Shown: positions 26,242 through 35,822 of the stretch, piece by piece
Layout: every line of letters starts with the position of its first letter
Numbering within the stretch: position 1 is the first letter of the stretch
Assembly (NCBI RefSeq): GCF_002532045.1
Contig: NZ_NWTG01000025.1
Span: 1-64,000, forward strand
Reading direction: 5' to 3'
Origin: Bradyrhizobium sp. C9
GTDB lineage: Bacteria > Pseudomonadota > Alphaproteobacteria > Rhizobiales > Xanthobacteraceae
DNA length: 64,000 nt
Made by a program: the position numbers and the translations under genes
The notes under the pieces: generated by a model
Told to the model about the DNA's origin: nothing
What the model saw: only the letters and a program-made list of their open reading frames with translations
The model's database searches: none

Positions 26242-27198
26242 ATGTCCCGTACAGACACCAACCGCTCCGGCGAGATGGACGTGTTCGTCCGCGTCGTCGA
26301 TCTCGGCGGCTTCACGGCGGCTGCGAACAGCCTGCGCCAGACACCGTCCGGCGTCAGCAAACTGGTCTCCCGGCTCGAGACGCGGCTCGGCACGCGGCTG
26401 GTCAACCGCACCACGCGCAAGCTGCAACTGACCGAGGAGGGCCAGGCCTTCTATCAGCGCGCCCAGCGCATCCTCGCCGACATCGACGAGGCCGAACGCG
26501 AGGCCGCCTCCTGCGTGCCGCGCGGCCATCTCACCGTGAACAGCAACATCCCGTTCGGCATGCTGCACGTGATGCCGCTGCTGCCGCGCTTCATGCGCGA
26601 GCATCCCGACGTCACGCTCGACATCGTGCTGACCGATACGCTGGTCGATCTGATGCAGGCGCGCGCCGACGTCGCGATTCGCGCCGGCCCACTCGGAGCC
26701 TCGCGGCTGATCGCGCGCAAGCTCGGCACCAGCCGCATGGCGGTGGTCGCAGCTCCCTCCTATCTCGCGCGCTTCGGCACGCCGAAGACCCCGGCCGACC
26801 TCGCCGCCCATCGCGGCATCGGCTGGACCTTTCCGCGCAGCATCCGCGGCTGGCCGTTCCGTCGCGCCGAAAAGATCGAGGAAGCGCTGCCGCCGCCGGT
26901 CGCCCGCGCCAGCGACGGCGAGACCGCGCGCCAGCTCACGCTCGGCGGCATTGGCGTGGCACGGCTGGCGTTGTTCCACATCGGCCCCGATATCGAGGCC
27001 GGGCGTCTGGTGCCGGTGCTACAGAATCTCAATCCCGGCGATCGCGAGGACATCCACGCGGTCTATGTCGGCCACGCCGGCCCTCTGCCGGCGCGGGTCC
27101 GCGCCTTCATCGACTTTCTCGCGCAGCACATCCGCATCGGCGACCCGGCGCTGCGGCGTGGTGCGGATGGAAAATGGAAGATCGTGGGCGGCAAGTGA
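26242..27198 (+). CDS. LysR family transcriptional regulator
   Basis: The 318-residue LTTR has an HTH of the type GEMDVFVRVVDLGGFTAAAN followed by TPSGVSKLVSRLETRLGTRL, and an effector domain (~100-305). It is divergent from the MFS/AKR pair and likely controls it. The gene is followed after 7 bp by a SRPBCC-type protein, so the two may be co-transcribed. Confidence 0.92.
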   Translation: MSRTDTNRSGEMDVFVRVVDLGGFTAAANSLRQTPSGVSKLVSRLETRLGTRLVNRTTRKLQLTEEGQAFYQRAQRILADIDEAEREAASCVPRGHLTVNSNIPFGMLHVMPLLPRFMREHPDVTLDIVLTDTLVDLMQARADVAIRAGPLGASRLIARKLGTSRMAVVAAPSYLARFGTPKTPADLAAHRGIGWTFPRSIRGWPFRRAEKIEEALPPPVARASDGETARQLTLGGIGVARLALFHIGPDIEAGRLVPVLQNLNPGDREDIHAVYVGHAGPLPARVRAFIDFLAQHIRIGDPALRRGADGKWKIVGGK

Positions 27199-27205
27199 GC
27201 ATGCG

Positions 27206-27694
27206 ATGACGAATGCAACCCCGGTCTTGCAGACCGTCACCGAGTCGATCCGCATTGCGGCGCAGCCGGAGCAGGTATGGGATGCGATCATCGCCCCCAA
27301 CGCCGGCGAGGCATGGCGCAACGCGCATTTCAGCACCGATTGGCAGATCGGCGCACCAGTCGAGATCGAGGCGGAGATCGGCGCGAAGCGCTATCGCGAC
27401 AAAGGACGCGTCCTCCACATCGAACCGCCATCACGGCTCGCATATTCCTATTGGTCACAGGTCTCCGGCCTGCCCGATGTTCCGCAGTCCTATGCGACGA
27501 TCACGATGACGCTCGCGGCTGACGGCGGCGAGACGTTGCTGACCGTCACCCAGCAGGTGCCGCCGTCGCCAATTCGGCGCGGGAACGGTTGGGAAATCGG
27601 CGCCGAGTCCGGTGCGAAACATGTCGCGTTCTGCTGGCGCATGGCGCTGCCGCGCCTGAAGCAGGCCGTCGAGCAAGGACGCGCCGCGCAATAG
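27206..27694 (+). CDS. SRPBCC (START/AHSA1-like) family protein
   Basis: The 162-residue protein starts MTNATPVLQTVTESIRIAAQ and contains PEQVWDAI, the usual SRPBCC opening, and a C-terminal helix (FCWRMALPRLKQAVEQG). The fold has a deep cavity that binds hydrophobic ligands. The ATG lies 8 bp after the LysR stop. Its ligand is unknown; its place beside the LysR gene hints at the same hydrophobic compound. Confidence 0.8.
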   Translation: MTNATPVLQTVTESIRIAAQPEQVWDAIIAPNAGEAWRNAHFSTDWQIGAPVEIEAEIGAKRYRDKGRVLHIEPPSRLAYSYWSQVSGLPDVPQSYATITMTLAADGGETLLTVTQQVPPSPIRRGNGWEIGAESGAKHVAFCWRMALPRLKQAVEQGRAAQ

Positions 27695-27712
27695 CGCGGC
27701 CTCGAAAACGCG

Positions 27713-28462
27713 CTAGATCCGCTTCAGCAAAAAGAGCTGCGTGACATAGGGAAACACCACTTCGTCGGCGTCACCGAGGCCGGCCTCGCGCAGGATGGCG
27801 TCGGTCTTGTCGCGGATAGCCGCCTTCTCCGCGTCGGGAAGGTTGGCGACATAGCTCGTCGACACGACGCGCTCGTAGACGCCCTGGCGCGGCATCCGGT
27901 GCGGATGCTCCTGCTCGATTTGCTTCTCGAGCAAGAAGCGAGAGTCCTGCAGGATCCAGCGCCAGTGCCCGGAGCGTTGCCTGGGCGTGTCTCCCGCGTA
28001 TTTCTCGATCATGGCCGACAACGCGTCGACCCACGGCGCGCGGTCATCCCTGTTGTTCCAGACCAGCGCCAGCGTTCCGCCGGGGCGCAGCAGGCGCGCG
28101 ATCTCGGCGACCGACGGTTCGTTGTCGAACCAGTGGAACGCCTGAGCGCAGGTCACGAGATCGACGCAGCCGGTTTCAAGTCCGATCGCATCGGCGCGGG
28201 TGTTGATGACCTCGATCCCGGCTTCGTTCGCGAGTTTCGCCGACATCTCGGCGACCGGCTCGATCGCGACCAGGCGCGCCGTCTCGGACAAATGCAGACG
28301 CAGCAGGCGCGTGAACTTGCCGGTTCCGGCGCCGAGATCGACGACGCAACGCGCGTCCCCAAGCGGCAGCGCAGCGACGATCTCCGCCGGGTAGCTCGGT
28401 CGGCCCGCCTCATAGGCTGCAACCGCGACACGATAATTCCTGGCCGTAGGGTTCAGTGTCAT
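27713..28462 (-). CDS. Class I SAM-dependent methyltransferase
   Basis: The 249-residue protein has SAM motif I VVDLGAGTGKFTRLL (~41-55), VAIEPVAEM (motif II) and AQAFHWFD followed by RLLRPGGTLALVWNN. This is a UbiE/Methyltransf_11-type layout. GGAGAAGC precedes the ATG. The substrate is not apparent. It converges on the SRPBCC gene. Confidence 0.85.
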   Translation of the reverse strand: MTLNPTARNYRVAVAAYEAGRPSYPAEIVAALPLGDARCVVDLGAGTGKFTRLLRLHLSETARLVAIEPVAEMSAKLANEAGIEVINTRADAIGLETGCVDLVTCAQAFHWFDNEPSVAEIARLLRPGGTLALVWNNRDDRAPWVDALSAMIEKYAGDTPRQRSGHWRWILQDSRFLLEKQIEQEHPHRMPRQGVYERVVSTSYVANLPDAEKAAIRDKTDAILREAGLGDADEVVFPYVTQLFLLKRI

Positions 28463-28810
28463 TTGCGCTTCTCCTGCGAACCTAGCATCTGCAATGAAAT
28501 GTGCGGAACGATATAAAGCAGCGCTGGCTGCAGAACTGGAAGAGCACGCCGCGTCAAGATTCGCTGAAGTCCATCACCTCTGCGTCCGCGCCAGGCGCCT
28601 GGCGTTGCTCCTTGTTGAACAAAGTGCGCGCAGTTTGAACGATCCTGCTTCGGCGAGAATCAATATCGCAACTTTGCACGCTTGTGTTGCGTCAACGTCG
28701 CAGTTCCCGGTTGCAAGTTGCTGTTGATTGAACCACAGTTCTTGAAAGCGGACGCGGTCTGTTGCGCTTGCGCAGGACAAGCCCGGTGCCTCTTCCGCAC
28801 TGGTGCAGCC
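28463..28810. other. Divergent intergenic region upstream of the PQQ glucose dehydrogenase
   Basis: This stretch of 348 bases has lower GC than its neighbours and no gene. No Pho box or other regulator site is evident. Confidence 0.5.
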
Positions 28811-31186
28811 ATGCAGCGATCCAGGGCCGTCTTTATCACGGGTATCGTCTACGCCTTGATTGGTCTGGTCCTCGCGGGCGGCGGCATCTGGCTCGCCGCG
28901 CTCGGTGGATCGATCTCTTACATTGTCATCGGCGTCGGCATTCTCGCTACGGCTGCGCTGTTGCTGGCGCGGCACCGGTCCGCGCTCTGGCTGTTTGCGA
29001 TCGTGCTGGTCGGCACGCTGGCATGGGCCGTCTACGAGGTGCGTTTCGACTGGTGGCCGCTTGCGGCGCGCGGCGACATCATCTTCCCGATGGCGCTCTG
29101 GCTGCTGACGCCGGTGATGGTTCGCGGGCTGGTCCGAAACGAGCCGGTGTCATACGCACGCGCCACTGCGCCGCTCTGGGTCGGCGTCGTGGCCGCGGCA
29201 GCCGTTCTCGTCGTTGGCCTCCTGTCCAGCTATCACGACATCAACGGCACGATCGCCGAGTCTGGCTCCGCCGTGCAGCAAAGCGAGGCCGATCCGCAAC
29301 CCGATGGCGATTGGCGTGCCTATGGCCGCACGCAATTCGGACAGCGCTATTCGCCGCTGAAGCAAATCACATCAGACAATGTCGGCAAGCTCAAGGTCGC
29401 CTGGACCTTCCGCACCGGCGACGTGAAGACACCGGAGGATTCCGGCGAGACCACGTTCGAGGTCACCCCGATCAAGGTGCGCGACACGCTCTATCTCTGT
29501 TCGCAGCACCAGGTGCTGTTTGCGCTCGACGCCGGGACCGGCACCGAGCGCTGGCGATACGACCCCAAGCTGGTGCACAACAAGACGTTCCAGCACATGA
29601 CCTGCCGCGGGGTCTCCTATCACGAGACCGCGGCTGGTGCCGTCGACTCTGGCGGCGGTCCTGCGCCCGCCGAATGCCCACGCCGGATCTTCCTGCCGGT
29701 CAATGACGGCCGCATGATCGCGCTCGATGCCGACAGCGGCAAGCTCTGCGACGGCTTTGCCGATCACGGCGTCCTCGACCTGCAGCAGGGGATGGGGATC
29801 AAGACTGCCGGCTTCTTCGAGCCGACCTCACCACCGGTCGTCAGTGACAGGATCCTGGTCGTCGCCGCCGCGGTGATCGACAATTACGCCGTCGAAGTGC
29901 CGTCGGGCGTGATCCGCGGCTTCGATGTCTACACCGGCAAGCTGGTCTGGGCCTGGGACTCCGCCGCGGCCGACGAGAACGCGCTGCCGTCGCCGACGCG
30001 GCATTACACCAACGGCTCACCGAATTCCTGGATCACGGCCTCGTTCGATCCGAAATTGAACCTCGTCTACATCCCGACCGGCAACAACGGACCGGACATC
30101 TGGGGCGGCAATCGCGATGCGCTGGTCGAACGCTATTCCAGCTCCATCGTCGCGCTTGATGTCGACACCGGCAAGCGTGTCTGGTCGTACCAGACCGTGC
30201 ATCACGATCTCTGGGATATGGACGTTCCGTCGCAACCGAGCCTGGTCGACGTGACGACGGCCAAGGGCGTCGTTCCCGCCATCATCCAGCCGACCAAGGT
30301 GGGCAACATCTTCGTGCTCGACCGCAGGACCGGCGAATTGATCGTGCCGGCGCCGGAACGTCCGGTGCCGCAGGGTCCCGCGCCCGGCGACCGCTCCGCG
30401 CCGACCCAGCCGTTTTCCGAACTGACATTCCGGCCGGAGGCAAAGCTGACCGGCGCCGACATGTGGGGCGGCACGATCTTCGACCAGCTGCTGTGCCGGA
30501 TCATGTTCCACCGGCTGCGCTACGAGGGCACGTTCACACCGCCGTCGTTGCAGGGCACGCTGGTCTTCCCGGGCAATCTCGGCATGTTCGAATGGGGAGG
30601 CATCGCGGTCGATCCTGTCAGGCAGATCGCGATCGCCAATCCGATGTCGTTGCCGTTCGCATCACGGCTGATTCCGCGCGGCCCGCAAAATCCGCCGGCG
30701 CCGACCGCCGAGAAGCCGGTCGGCAGCGAGGTCGGGACGCAACCGATGTACGGCACGCCGTTCGGGGTGGATATTTCGAGCTTCCTCTCGCCGCTCTCCG
30801 TGCCGTGCTACCGGCCGCCATGGGGCTCGATGGCCGCCATTGATCTGAAGACGATGAAGATCGTCTGGCAGCATCCCAACGGCACGATCAGGGACACCAC
30901 GCCGCTGCCGCTTCCGTTCAAGATGGGCGTGCCGATGCTGGGCGGGCCGATCACCACCGCCGGCGGCGTCGCGTTCTACACCGGCACCTATGAGTACACG
31001 ATCCGCGCCTATGACGTGCGCGACGGCAAGGTGCTCTGGGAAGATCGCCTGCCGGCCGGCGCGCAATCGACGCCGATGAGCTACGAGGCCGGCGGCAAGC
31101 AGTATGTCGTCACCGCGGCCGGCGGACACGGCTCGTTCGGCACCAAGCGCGGCGACTACGTCATCGCCTACGCGTTGAAGGATTGA
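28811..31186 (+). CDS. gcd: Membrane-bound PQQ-dependent glucose dehydrogenase
   Basis: The 791-residue enzyme oxidises glucose (or a related aldose or quinate) to gluconolactone in the periplasm, passing electrons through PQQ to ubiquinone. The first ~145 residues contain five hydrophobic helices; the remainder is an eight-bladed PQQ propeller. Typical segments are DWRAYGRTQFGQRYSPL, RWRYDPKLVHNKTFQHMTCR, YIPTGNNGPDIWGG, TVHHDLWDMDVPSQP, and a C-terminal AAGGHGSFGTKRGDY. The length equals that of E. coli Gcd (~796). The start at 28811 gives the expected first helix; its ribosome-binding site is weak. In soil bacteria this activity supports acidification and phosphate release. Quinate/shikimate dehydrogenase is a close alternative. 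Confidence 0.9.
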   Translation: MQRSRAVFITGIVYALIGLVLAGGGIWLAALGGSISYIVIGVGILATAALLLARHRSALWLFAIVLVGTLAWAVYEVRFDWWPLAARGDIIFPMALWLLTPVMVRGLVRNEPVSYARATAPLWVGVVAAAAVLVVGLLSSYHDINGTIAESGSAVQQSEADPQPDGDWRAYGRTQFGQRYSPLKQITSDNVGKLKVAWTFRTGDVKTPEDSGETTFEVTPIKVRDTLYLCSQHQVLFALDAGTGTERWRYDPKLVHNKTFQHMTCRGVSYHETAAGAVDSGGGPAPAECPRRIFLPVNDGRMIALDADSGKLCDGFADHGVLDLQQGMGIKTAGFFEPTSPPVVSDRILVVAAAVIDNYAVEVPSGVIRGFDVYTGKLVWAWDSAAADENALPSPTRHYTNGSPNSWITASFDPKLNLVYIPTGNNGPDIWGGNRDALVERYSSSIVALDVDTGKRVWSYQTVHHDLWDMDVPSQPSLVDVTTAKGVVPAIIQPTKVGNIFVLDRRTGELIVPAPERPVPQGPAPGDRSAPTQPFSELTFRPEAKLTGADMWGGTIFDQLLCRIMFHRLRYEGTFTPPSLQGTLVFPGNLGMFEWGGIAVDPVRQIAIANPMSLPFASRLIPRGPQNPPAPTAEKPVGSEVGTQPMYGTPFGVDISSFLSPLSVPCYRPPWGSMAAIDLKTMKIVWQHPNGTIRDTTPLPLPFKMGVPMLGGPITTAGGVAFYTGTYEYTIRAYDVRDGKVLWEDRLPAGAQSTPMSYEAGGKQYVVTAAGGHGSFGTKRGDYVIAYALKD

Positions 31187-31360
31187 AATCAATCCGGGAT
31201 GCGACAAGTGCCACGACCGGGACGCGGCAAGCATCCGGATATGACGCAGTGGTGATGAGACGTCGCACTCCAAATGAGTTCCGCGGCGTCCGGAAGGGTT
31301 GGCAAATCCGGCCAAAGCCGCTAAAGGTCCGCCCCCTTTCACAGACAATCCGAGCATGAC

Positions 31361-32680
31361 ATGACGAGCGCCCCGCCCGCCGTCTCGATTGGCGTCGATT
31401 TTGGCACCAGCAACACCGTGGTCGCGCTGTCCGATGCCGACGGCCGCGTCGAGGCTGTTCGATTCGACCATGGCGGCCGCACGCATAGCGTCTATGTCTC
31501 CGCGCTGTGCTTCTGGGAGGACCGGCCCGGCGCCGGGCTGCATCCGCGCGCCGAGGGCGGTCCGTGGGCGATCGAGCAGTTCCTCGAGGGACGCACGATC
31601 CATCGCTTCATCCAGTCGTTCAAGACGTTTGCGGCGAGCTCGGCGTTCAACACCACCCAGATCTTCCGGCAACGCTACAAGTTCGAGGATTTGCTCGCCG
31701 CGTTCCTGCGCACGCTGACGCGCCATGCCGGCGAAGGCTTCGACTTGGGCGCGCCGACCATCATGGTCGGCCGCCCGGTGAAGTTTGCCGGCGGCAATCC
31801 CAATGACGAGCTCGCGATGCAGCGCTACCGGGCCGCATTCGAGCGGCTCGGCGCCGGCCATGCGCGCTACGTCTACGAGCCGGTCGGCGCGGCGTTCTCC
31901 TTTGCGCGCAGCCTCGATCACGATGCCACCGTGCTGGTCGCCGATTTCGGCGGCGGCACCAGCGACTTCTCAGTCATGCGCTTCTCGCGCAAGGGCGGCG
32001 TGCTGCGCGCCGAGCCGCTCGGACATTCCGGCATTGGCATCGCCGGCGACACCTTCGACTACCGCATCGTCGACCACATCGTCTCGCCGCGGCTCGGCAA
32101 GGGCACCAACTACCGCTCGTTCGACAAGGTGCTGCCGATCCCCAATCACTATTATTCGAGCCTCGCGCGCTGGCATCAGCTCGCGATGATGCGGGGCAAC
32201 GGCGATCTGCGCGAGTTGCAGCAGCTCGCACGCACCGCGATCGATCCGGCGCCGCTGCACGACTTCATCACCATCGTCGATCACGATCTCGGCTTTGCGC
32301 TGTACCGCGCCGTCTCCGACACCAAGGTCGCGTTGTCGAGCCGCGACCGCGTCGAGTTCCGCTTCGCTCGCCAAGGCATCGATATCGGCGCGACCGTGAC
32401 CCGCGACGATTTCGAAGCCTGGATCGCCGACGACATCGAGCGGCTGGGCGCGACGGTGGACGAGGCGCTGGCCAAATCCGGCATCACCGCGCGCGACGTG
32501 GAGAAGGTGTTTTTGACCGGCGGCACCTCGTTCGTGCCGGCCGTGCAGCGCCTGTTCGCCGAACGCTTCGGCGAAGCGCGGCTGACCTCGGCTGACCAGT
32601 TCGAATCGATCGCCTATGGTCTCGCCTTGATCGGCCGCACGCCGGATCCCGATCGCTGGACCTTCGCCGAAGCGGCGTGA
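31361..32680 (+). CDS. Hsp70 family protein, YegD-like
   Basis: The 439-residue protein covers only the actin-like ATPase domain of Hsp70: phosphate-1 GVDFGTSNTVVA (~12), phosphate-2 VADFGGGTSDFSV (~192-205) and adenosine motif VFLTGGTSFVPAV (~388). The C-terminal substrate-binding domain of DnaK is absent, as in YegD. Partners and client proteins are unknown. The ATG is preceded by CGAGCATGAC without a strong SD. A 174-bp gap without features separates it from gcd. Confidence 0.85.
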   Translation: MTSAPPAVSIGVDFGTSNTVVALSDADGRVEAVRFDHGGRTHSVYVSALCFWEDRPGAGLHPRAEGGPWAIEQFLEGRTIHRFIQSFKTFAASSAFNTTQIFRQRYKFEDLLAAFLRTLTRHAGEGFDLGAPTIMVGRPVKFAGGNPNDELAMQRYRAAFERLGAGHARYVYEPVGAAFSFARSLDHDATVLVADFGGGTSDFSVMRFSRKGGVLRAEPLGHSGIGIAGDTFDYRIVDHIVSPRLGKGTNYRSFDKVLPIPNHYYSSLARWHQLAMMRGNGDLRELQQLARTAIDPAPLHDFITIVDHDLGFALYRAVSDTKVALSSRDRVEFRFARQGIDIGATVTRDDFEAWIADDIERLGATVDEALAKSGITARDVEKVFLTGGTSFVPAVQRLFAERFGEARLTSADQFESIAYGLALIGRTPDPDRWTFAEAA

Positions 32681-32818
32681 CGGTTCGCCTCGCGCCTTGA
32701 TCCCGGCCCAATGCGCGGTTACATCACTTCAATCATCAATTCGAGAGGATGCCGACAGCCATGGATTTCATCCGGACAGCAACGCCCATCAGCCTTGCCC
32801 ACCGGGATATCCATTGCC

Positions 32819-34408
32819 ATGCCTGCATCGATCACGCTCTCCCATCTGACCCTGTCCGCGCCTGACGGCCGGGTTCTCCTCTCCAATCTCGACCTCAACT
32901 TTGGCCCTGAACGGACCGGCCTTGTCGGCCGCAACGGCGTCGGCAAGACGACGCTGCTCGGCCTGATCGCAGGCACGCGCACGCCGCAATCCGGCACGGT
33001 CGCGGTTCAGGGACGCGTCGCGATGCTGCATCAGACGGTTCAACTGAAGCCGGACGAATGCGTCGTCGATCTGTTCGGCGCGCGCGGTGCGCTGGCCGCA
33101 TTGCGCCGGGCCGAACAGGGCCTGGCGAGCACTGAAGAGCTTGCGGATATCGACTGGACGCTCGATACGCGCATCGCGTCCGCGCTCGCGCGGGTCGGGC
33201 TGAGCGATGTGCTCGAAGCCCCGCTGGTGACACTGTCCGGCGGACAGGCCACCAGGGCGCGCCTCGCCGCGCTGACCTTCGCGCAACCTGACTTTCTGCT
33301 GCTGGATGAACCGACCAACAATCTCGACCGCGCCGGACGCCAGGCGGTGATCGACCTGCTCGCCGACTGGCGGCAAGGCGCCGTCATCGTCAGCCACGAC
33401 CGCGAACTGCTGGAAACGATGGATGCGATCGTCGAACTGACCTCGCTGGAAGCCCGACGCTATGGCGGCAATTGGAGCCAGTACCGTGCGCGCAGGGCCG
33501 TCGAGCTGTCGGCAGCACGACACGATCTGGCCGATGCCGAGAAGCGCGTCGCCGAGATCGACCGCAAGGCAAGGGAGACGTCTGAGCGGCAGGCGCGCAA
33601 GGACGGCGCCGGCGCGAGGAAGCGCGCCAAGGGCGATCTGCCGCGCATTGCCGCCGGACTGCGCAAGGATCGCAGCGAGGACACCGGCGGCGAGAACGCA
33701 CGCCTCGCCGAGCGACGGCGGACGCAAGCGCTCGAATTGGCCACCACGGCGCGCCAGCGCATCGAGGTGCTGCAACCGTTCTCGGTGCAACTGCCGTCAA
33801 CCAATCTGCCTGCGGGCCGGATGGTGCTGCGGATCGAGGCCGCCGACGCCGGCTACAGCGCCGACGCGCCGATCCTGCGTGATCTCACCTTCTCGATGTC
33901 AGGGCCGGAGCGCGTCGCGATCACAGGTCCCAACGGCGCCGGCAAGACGACGCTGCTCAAGCTCGTCAGCGGCGAGCTGACCGCGGCGCGCGGGAGCGTC
34001 GAGGTGATGACCCGCTTTGCGATGTTCGATCAGGCGGTCAGCCTGCTCGATGCTTCAACCTCCATCCTGGACAATTTCCGGCACATCAATCCGGATGCGA
34101 GCGAGAACGCCTGTCGCGCCGCGCTGGCGCGCTTCATGTTTCGCGCCGATGCCGCCCTGCAGAGCGTCGCGAGCCTCAGCGGCGGCCAGTTGCTGCGCGC
34201 CGGCCTCGCCTGCGTGCTGGGCGGCGTGAGCCCGCCACTGCTTCTGATCCTGGATGAGCCGACCAACCATCTCGACATCGAATCGATGGAAGCGGTCGAG
34301 GCGGGACTGCGCGCCTATGACGGCGCCCTGCTGGTGGTTAGCCACGACGAGACCTTCCTCGAGGCCATCGCGATCACCCGCAGGTTCGAGCTCGCTTCGT
34401 GGAGGTGA
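32819..34408 (+). CDS. ABC-F family ATPase
   Basis: The 529-residue protein has two ABC domains and no membrane segment. Domain 1: Walker A GRNGVGKTT (~38-46), signature LSGGQ, Walker B LLLDEPTNN. Domain 2: Walker A GPNGAGKTT (~370), signature LSGGQ, LLILDEPTNHLD. A charged linker between them (~235-300) is Arg/Lys-rich, as in ribosome-acting ABC-F proteins that act on the exit site of stalled ribosomes or give antibiotic protection. The start at 32819 (MPASITLSHLTL) fits the family; an upstream ATG at 32711 adds 36 unlikely residues. Confidence 0.88.
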   Translation: MPASITLSHLTLSAPDGRVLLSNLDLNFGPERTGLVGRNGVGKTTLLGLIAGTRTPQSGTVAVQGRVAMLHQTVQLKPDECVVDLFGARGALAALRRAEQGLASTEELADIDWTLDTRIASALARVGLSDVLEAPLVTLSGGQATRARLAALTFAQPDFLLLDEPTNNLDRAGRQAVIDLLADWRQGAVIVSHDRELLETMDAIVELTSLEARRYGGNWSQYRARRAVELSAARHDLADAEKRVAEIDRKARETSERQARKDGAGARKRAKGDLPRIAAGLRKDRSEDTGGENARLAERRRTQALELATTARQRIEVLQPFSVQLPSTNLPAGRMVLRIEAADAGYSADAPILRDLTFSMSGPERVAITGPNGAGKTTLLKLVSGELTAARGSVEVMTRFAMFDQAVSLLDASTSILDNFRHINPDASENACRAALARFMFRADAALQSVASLSGGQLLRAGLACVLGGVSPPLLLILDEPTNHLDIESMEAVEAGLRAYDGALLVVSHDETFLEAIAITRRFELASWR

Positions 34409-34447
34409 TGCGGAGAGGTCAACCGACCAGGGCTGGTCAGAAAATGA

Positions 34448-34499
34448 ACAGCCGAGCACGCGTCGCCAGGGGCAGGGTATAGGCGCGGTGCTCGGCTGT
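34448..34499. repeat. Long stem-loop downstream of the ABC-F gene
   Basis: Perfect 12-bp arms ACAGCCGAGCAC (34448-34459) and GTGCTCGGCTGT (34488-34499) flank a 28-nt loop that can itself pair. No U-run follows, so it is not a classic terminator. It may stabilise the ABC-F mRNA end or be a dispersed repeat unit. Confidence 0.5.
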
Positions 34500-34581
34500 C
34501 AGGCCGCGCGGCGGTGCGGCCATTCCGCCGACCTCGCTCGTCCCCGTGAGCAAGGCCGTCGGAGCTCAATCTCGCCGGTTG

Positions 34582-34692
34582 CTAAATCCGCGCGGTCGAA
34601 TGGAGCGCGTTTCTCCAGAGGGCAAATGCGACGAAGCCTGCCAGCAGCAAAAAGCCGCCGCCGACCGCGATCAAAAAATGCGCGAATGTCAT
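34582..34692 (-). CDS. Possible single-span small membrane protein (36 aa)
   Basis: The minus strand reads MTFAHFLIAVGGGFLLLAGF then VAFALWRNALHSTARI and stop. One uninterrupted hydrophobic helix (~5-26) is followed by a basic tail, which gives N-out/C-in topology by the positive-inside rule. GGGAT lies about 10 bases before the ATG. The frame sits in an otherwise gene-free gap, and its codons are translated only here. The strong helix pattern makes it a fair candidate, but there is no homology evidence. Confidence 0.45.
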   Translation of the reverse strand: MTFAHFLIAVGGGFLLLAGFVAFALWRNALHSTARI

Positions 34693-35183
34693 CTTGGAAC
34701 ATCCCAATGAGGAGCATCGTGCGGCGCGATATGCGCCGCAACCTGGCAATCACATGCACTTCAAAATGGATTTGCCCCGCCGGCCGCCGCCGGACAGCCC
34801 GAAAGGTGGCTGGCACTGCGCTCTGCCCACCCTTCGATTTCAAAGAGGTCGTCGAGCCACTCGGCTGTTGCCTCTCATCGTGCGGTTCGTCACGCCGCTC
34901 AATGACCACGAGGATAATCGATAAAATTTTACTGACAATCGAAAGGGAAAATTAAGGTTACCGGCGCGTGGCCGAGCGTCCGCAAATGCCCGATCGGGTC
35001 TTGCCGCCGCGGCTCCCACCAAAATATCGAAAACAACCCCATGCACAGTAGCCGGCAGGCGCCGTCCCGGCCCGAGTGGCGGTCGATCGGCGCAATATCC
35101 CCCGGACAAAACTTCGGCCGCCATGTCACGTTTCGACGCGCTGCCTTGTCCTAGCTTCTGCAATGCCAGCAGCAGAGGACACC
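34693..35183. other. Intergenic region upstream of the ECF41 cassette
   Basis: These ~490 bases have no convincing gene. They contain an A/T-rich patch near 34915-34955 and an ECF41-like promoter at 35124-35150. Confidence 0.5.
35124..35150 (+). promoter_or_regulatory. Candidate ECF41-type promoter
   Basis: TGTCACG (35124-35130), a 16-nt spacer and TGTC (35147-35150) resemble the TGTCACA / CGTC elements recognised by ECF41 sigma factors. It lies 33 bp before the oxidoreductase start codon in an operon with an ECF41-type sigma gene, so autoregulation is plausible. The -10 element has one mismatch to the consensus as I recall it. Confidence 0.5.
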
Positions 35184-35822
35184 ATGCACACGATCGGAAC
35201 CGGAGGCGGTCGCACCCTGATCGCAATCGTCTATCATAGCGCTTACGGCCATACCCGGCGCCAGGCGGAGGCCGTCGGGTCCGGCGTTGCGAATGTCGAG
35301 GGCGCGGAGGCGCTGCTGGTGCCTGTCGAAAGCGCTGAGCAGAACTGGGATCGGCTGATGGATGCGGAAGCCTTGATCTTCGGCACGCCGACCTACATGG
35401 GCGCGGCGTCCGCGGCCTTCAAAGCTTTCCAGGAGGCAACGTCAGGCGCGGTGATGTCCAAGGGCTATCGCTGGAAGGACAAGCTCGCGGCGGGCTTCAC
35501 CAATTCGGGAGCACACGCCGGCGACAAGCTCTCCACGCTGATCCAACTCGCATTGTTCGCCGCCCAGCATGGAATGCATTGGATCAATCTCGATCTGCCG
35601 CCCGGAAACAACTCCGCATCGGGATCGGACGCCGATCCGAACCGGCTGGGGTTCTGGCTCGGCGCCGGCGCGCAATCGAACACCGACGAGGGCCCGGAGA
35701 CCGCGCCGCCGGACTCCGATCTCGCAACCGCCCGTCACCTCGGACAGCGGGTGGCGAAGGCAGCACAGCAGTTTGCGCGCGGCCGTGATGCGGCCGCAGC
35801 GGCCGTTCGGGCGGCATCATGA
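35184..35822 (+). CDS. Flavodoxin-fold NAD(P)H:quinone oxidoreductase (WrbA-like)
   Basis: The 212-residue protein starts with an FMN-binding loop in IAIVYHSAYGHTRRQAEAV and has the second flavin loop GTPTYMGAASAAFKAFQE, both typical of WrbA. It likely performs two-electron reduction of quinones with FMN, avoiding semiquinone radicals. GAGG sits 5 nt before the ATG at 35184; a Met seven codons upstream is possible. Its stop overlaps the sigma factor start (ATGA). ECF41 sigma genes are commonly found beside a small oxidoreductase, decarboxylase or epimerase gene, and this is that partner. Confidence 0.85.
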   Translation: MHTIGTGGGRTLIAIVYHSAYGHTRRQAEAVGSGVANVEGAEALLVPVESAEQNWDRLMDAEALIFGTPTYMGAASAAFKAFQEATSGAVMSKGYRWKDKLAAGFTNSGAHAGDKLSTLIQLALFAAQHGMHWINLDLPPGNNSASGSDADPNRLGFWLGAGAQSNTDEGPETAPPDSDLATARHLGQRVAKAAQQFARGRDAAAAAVRAAS

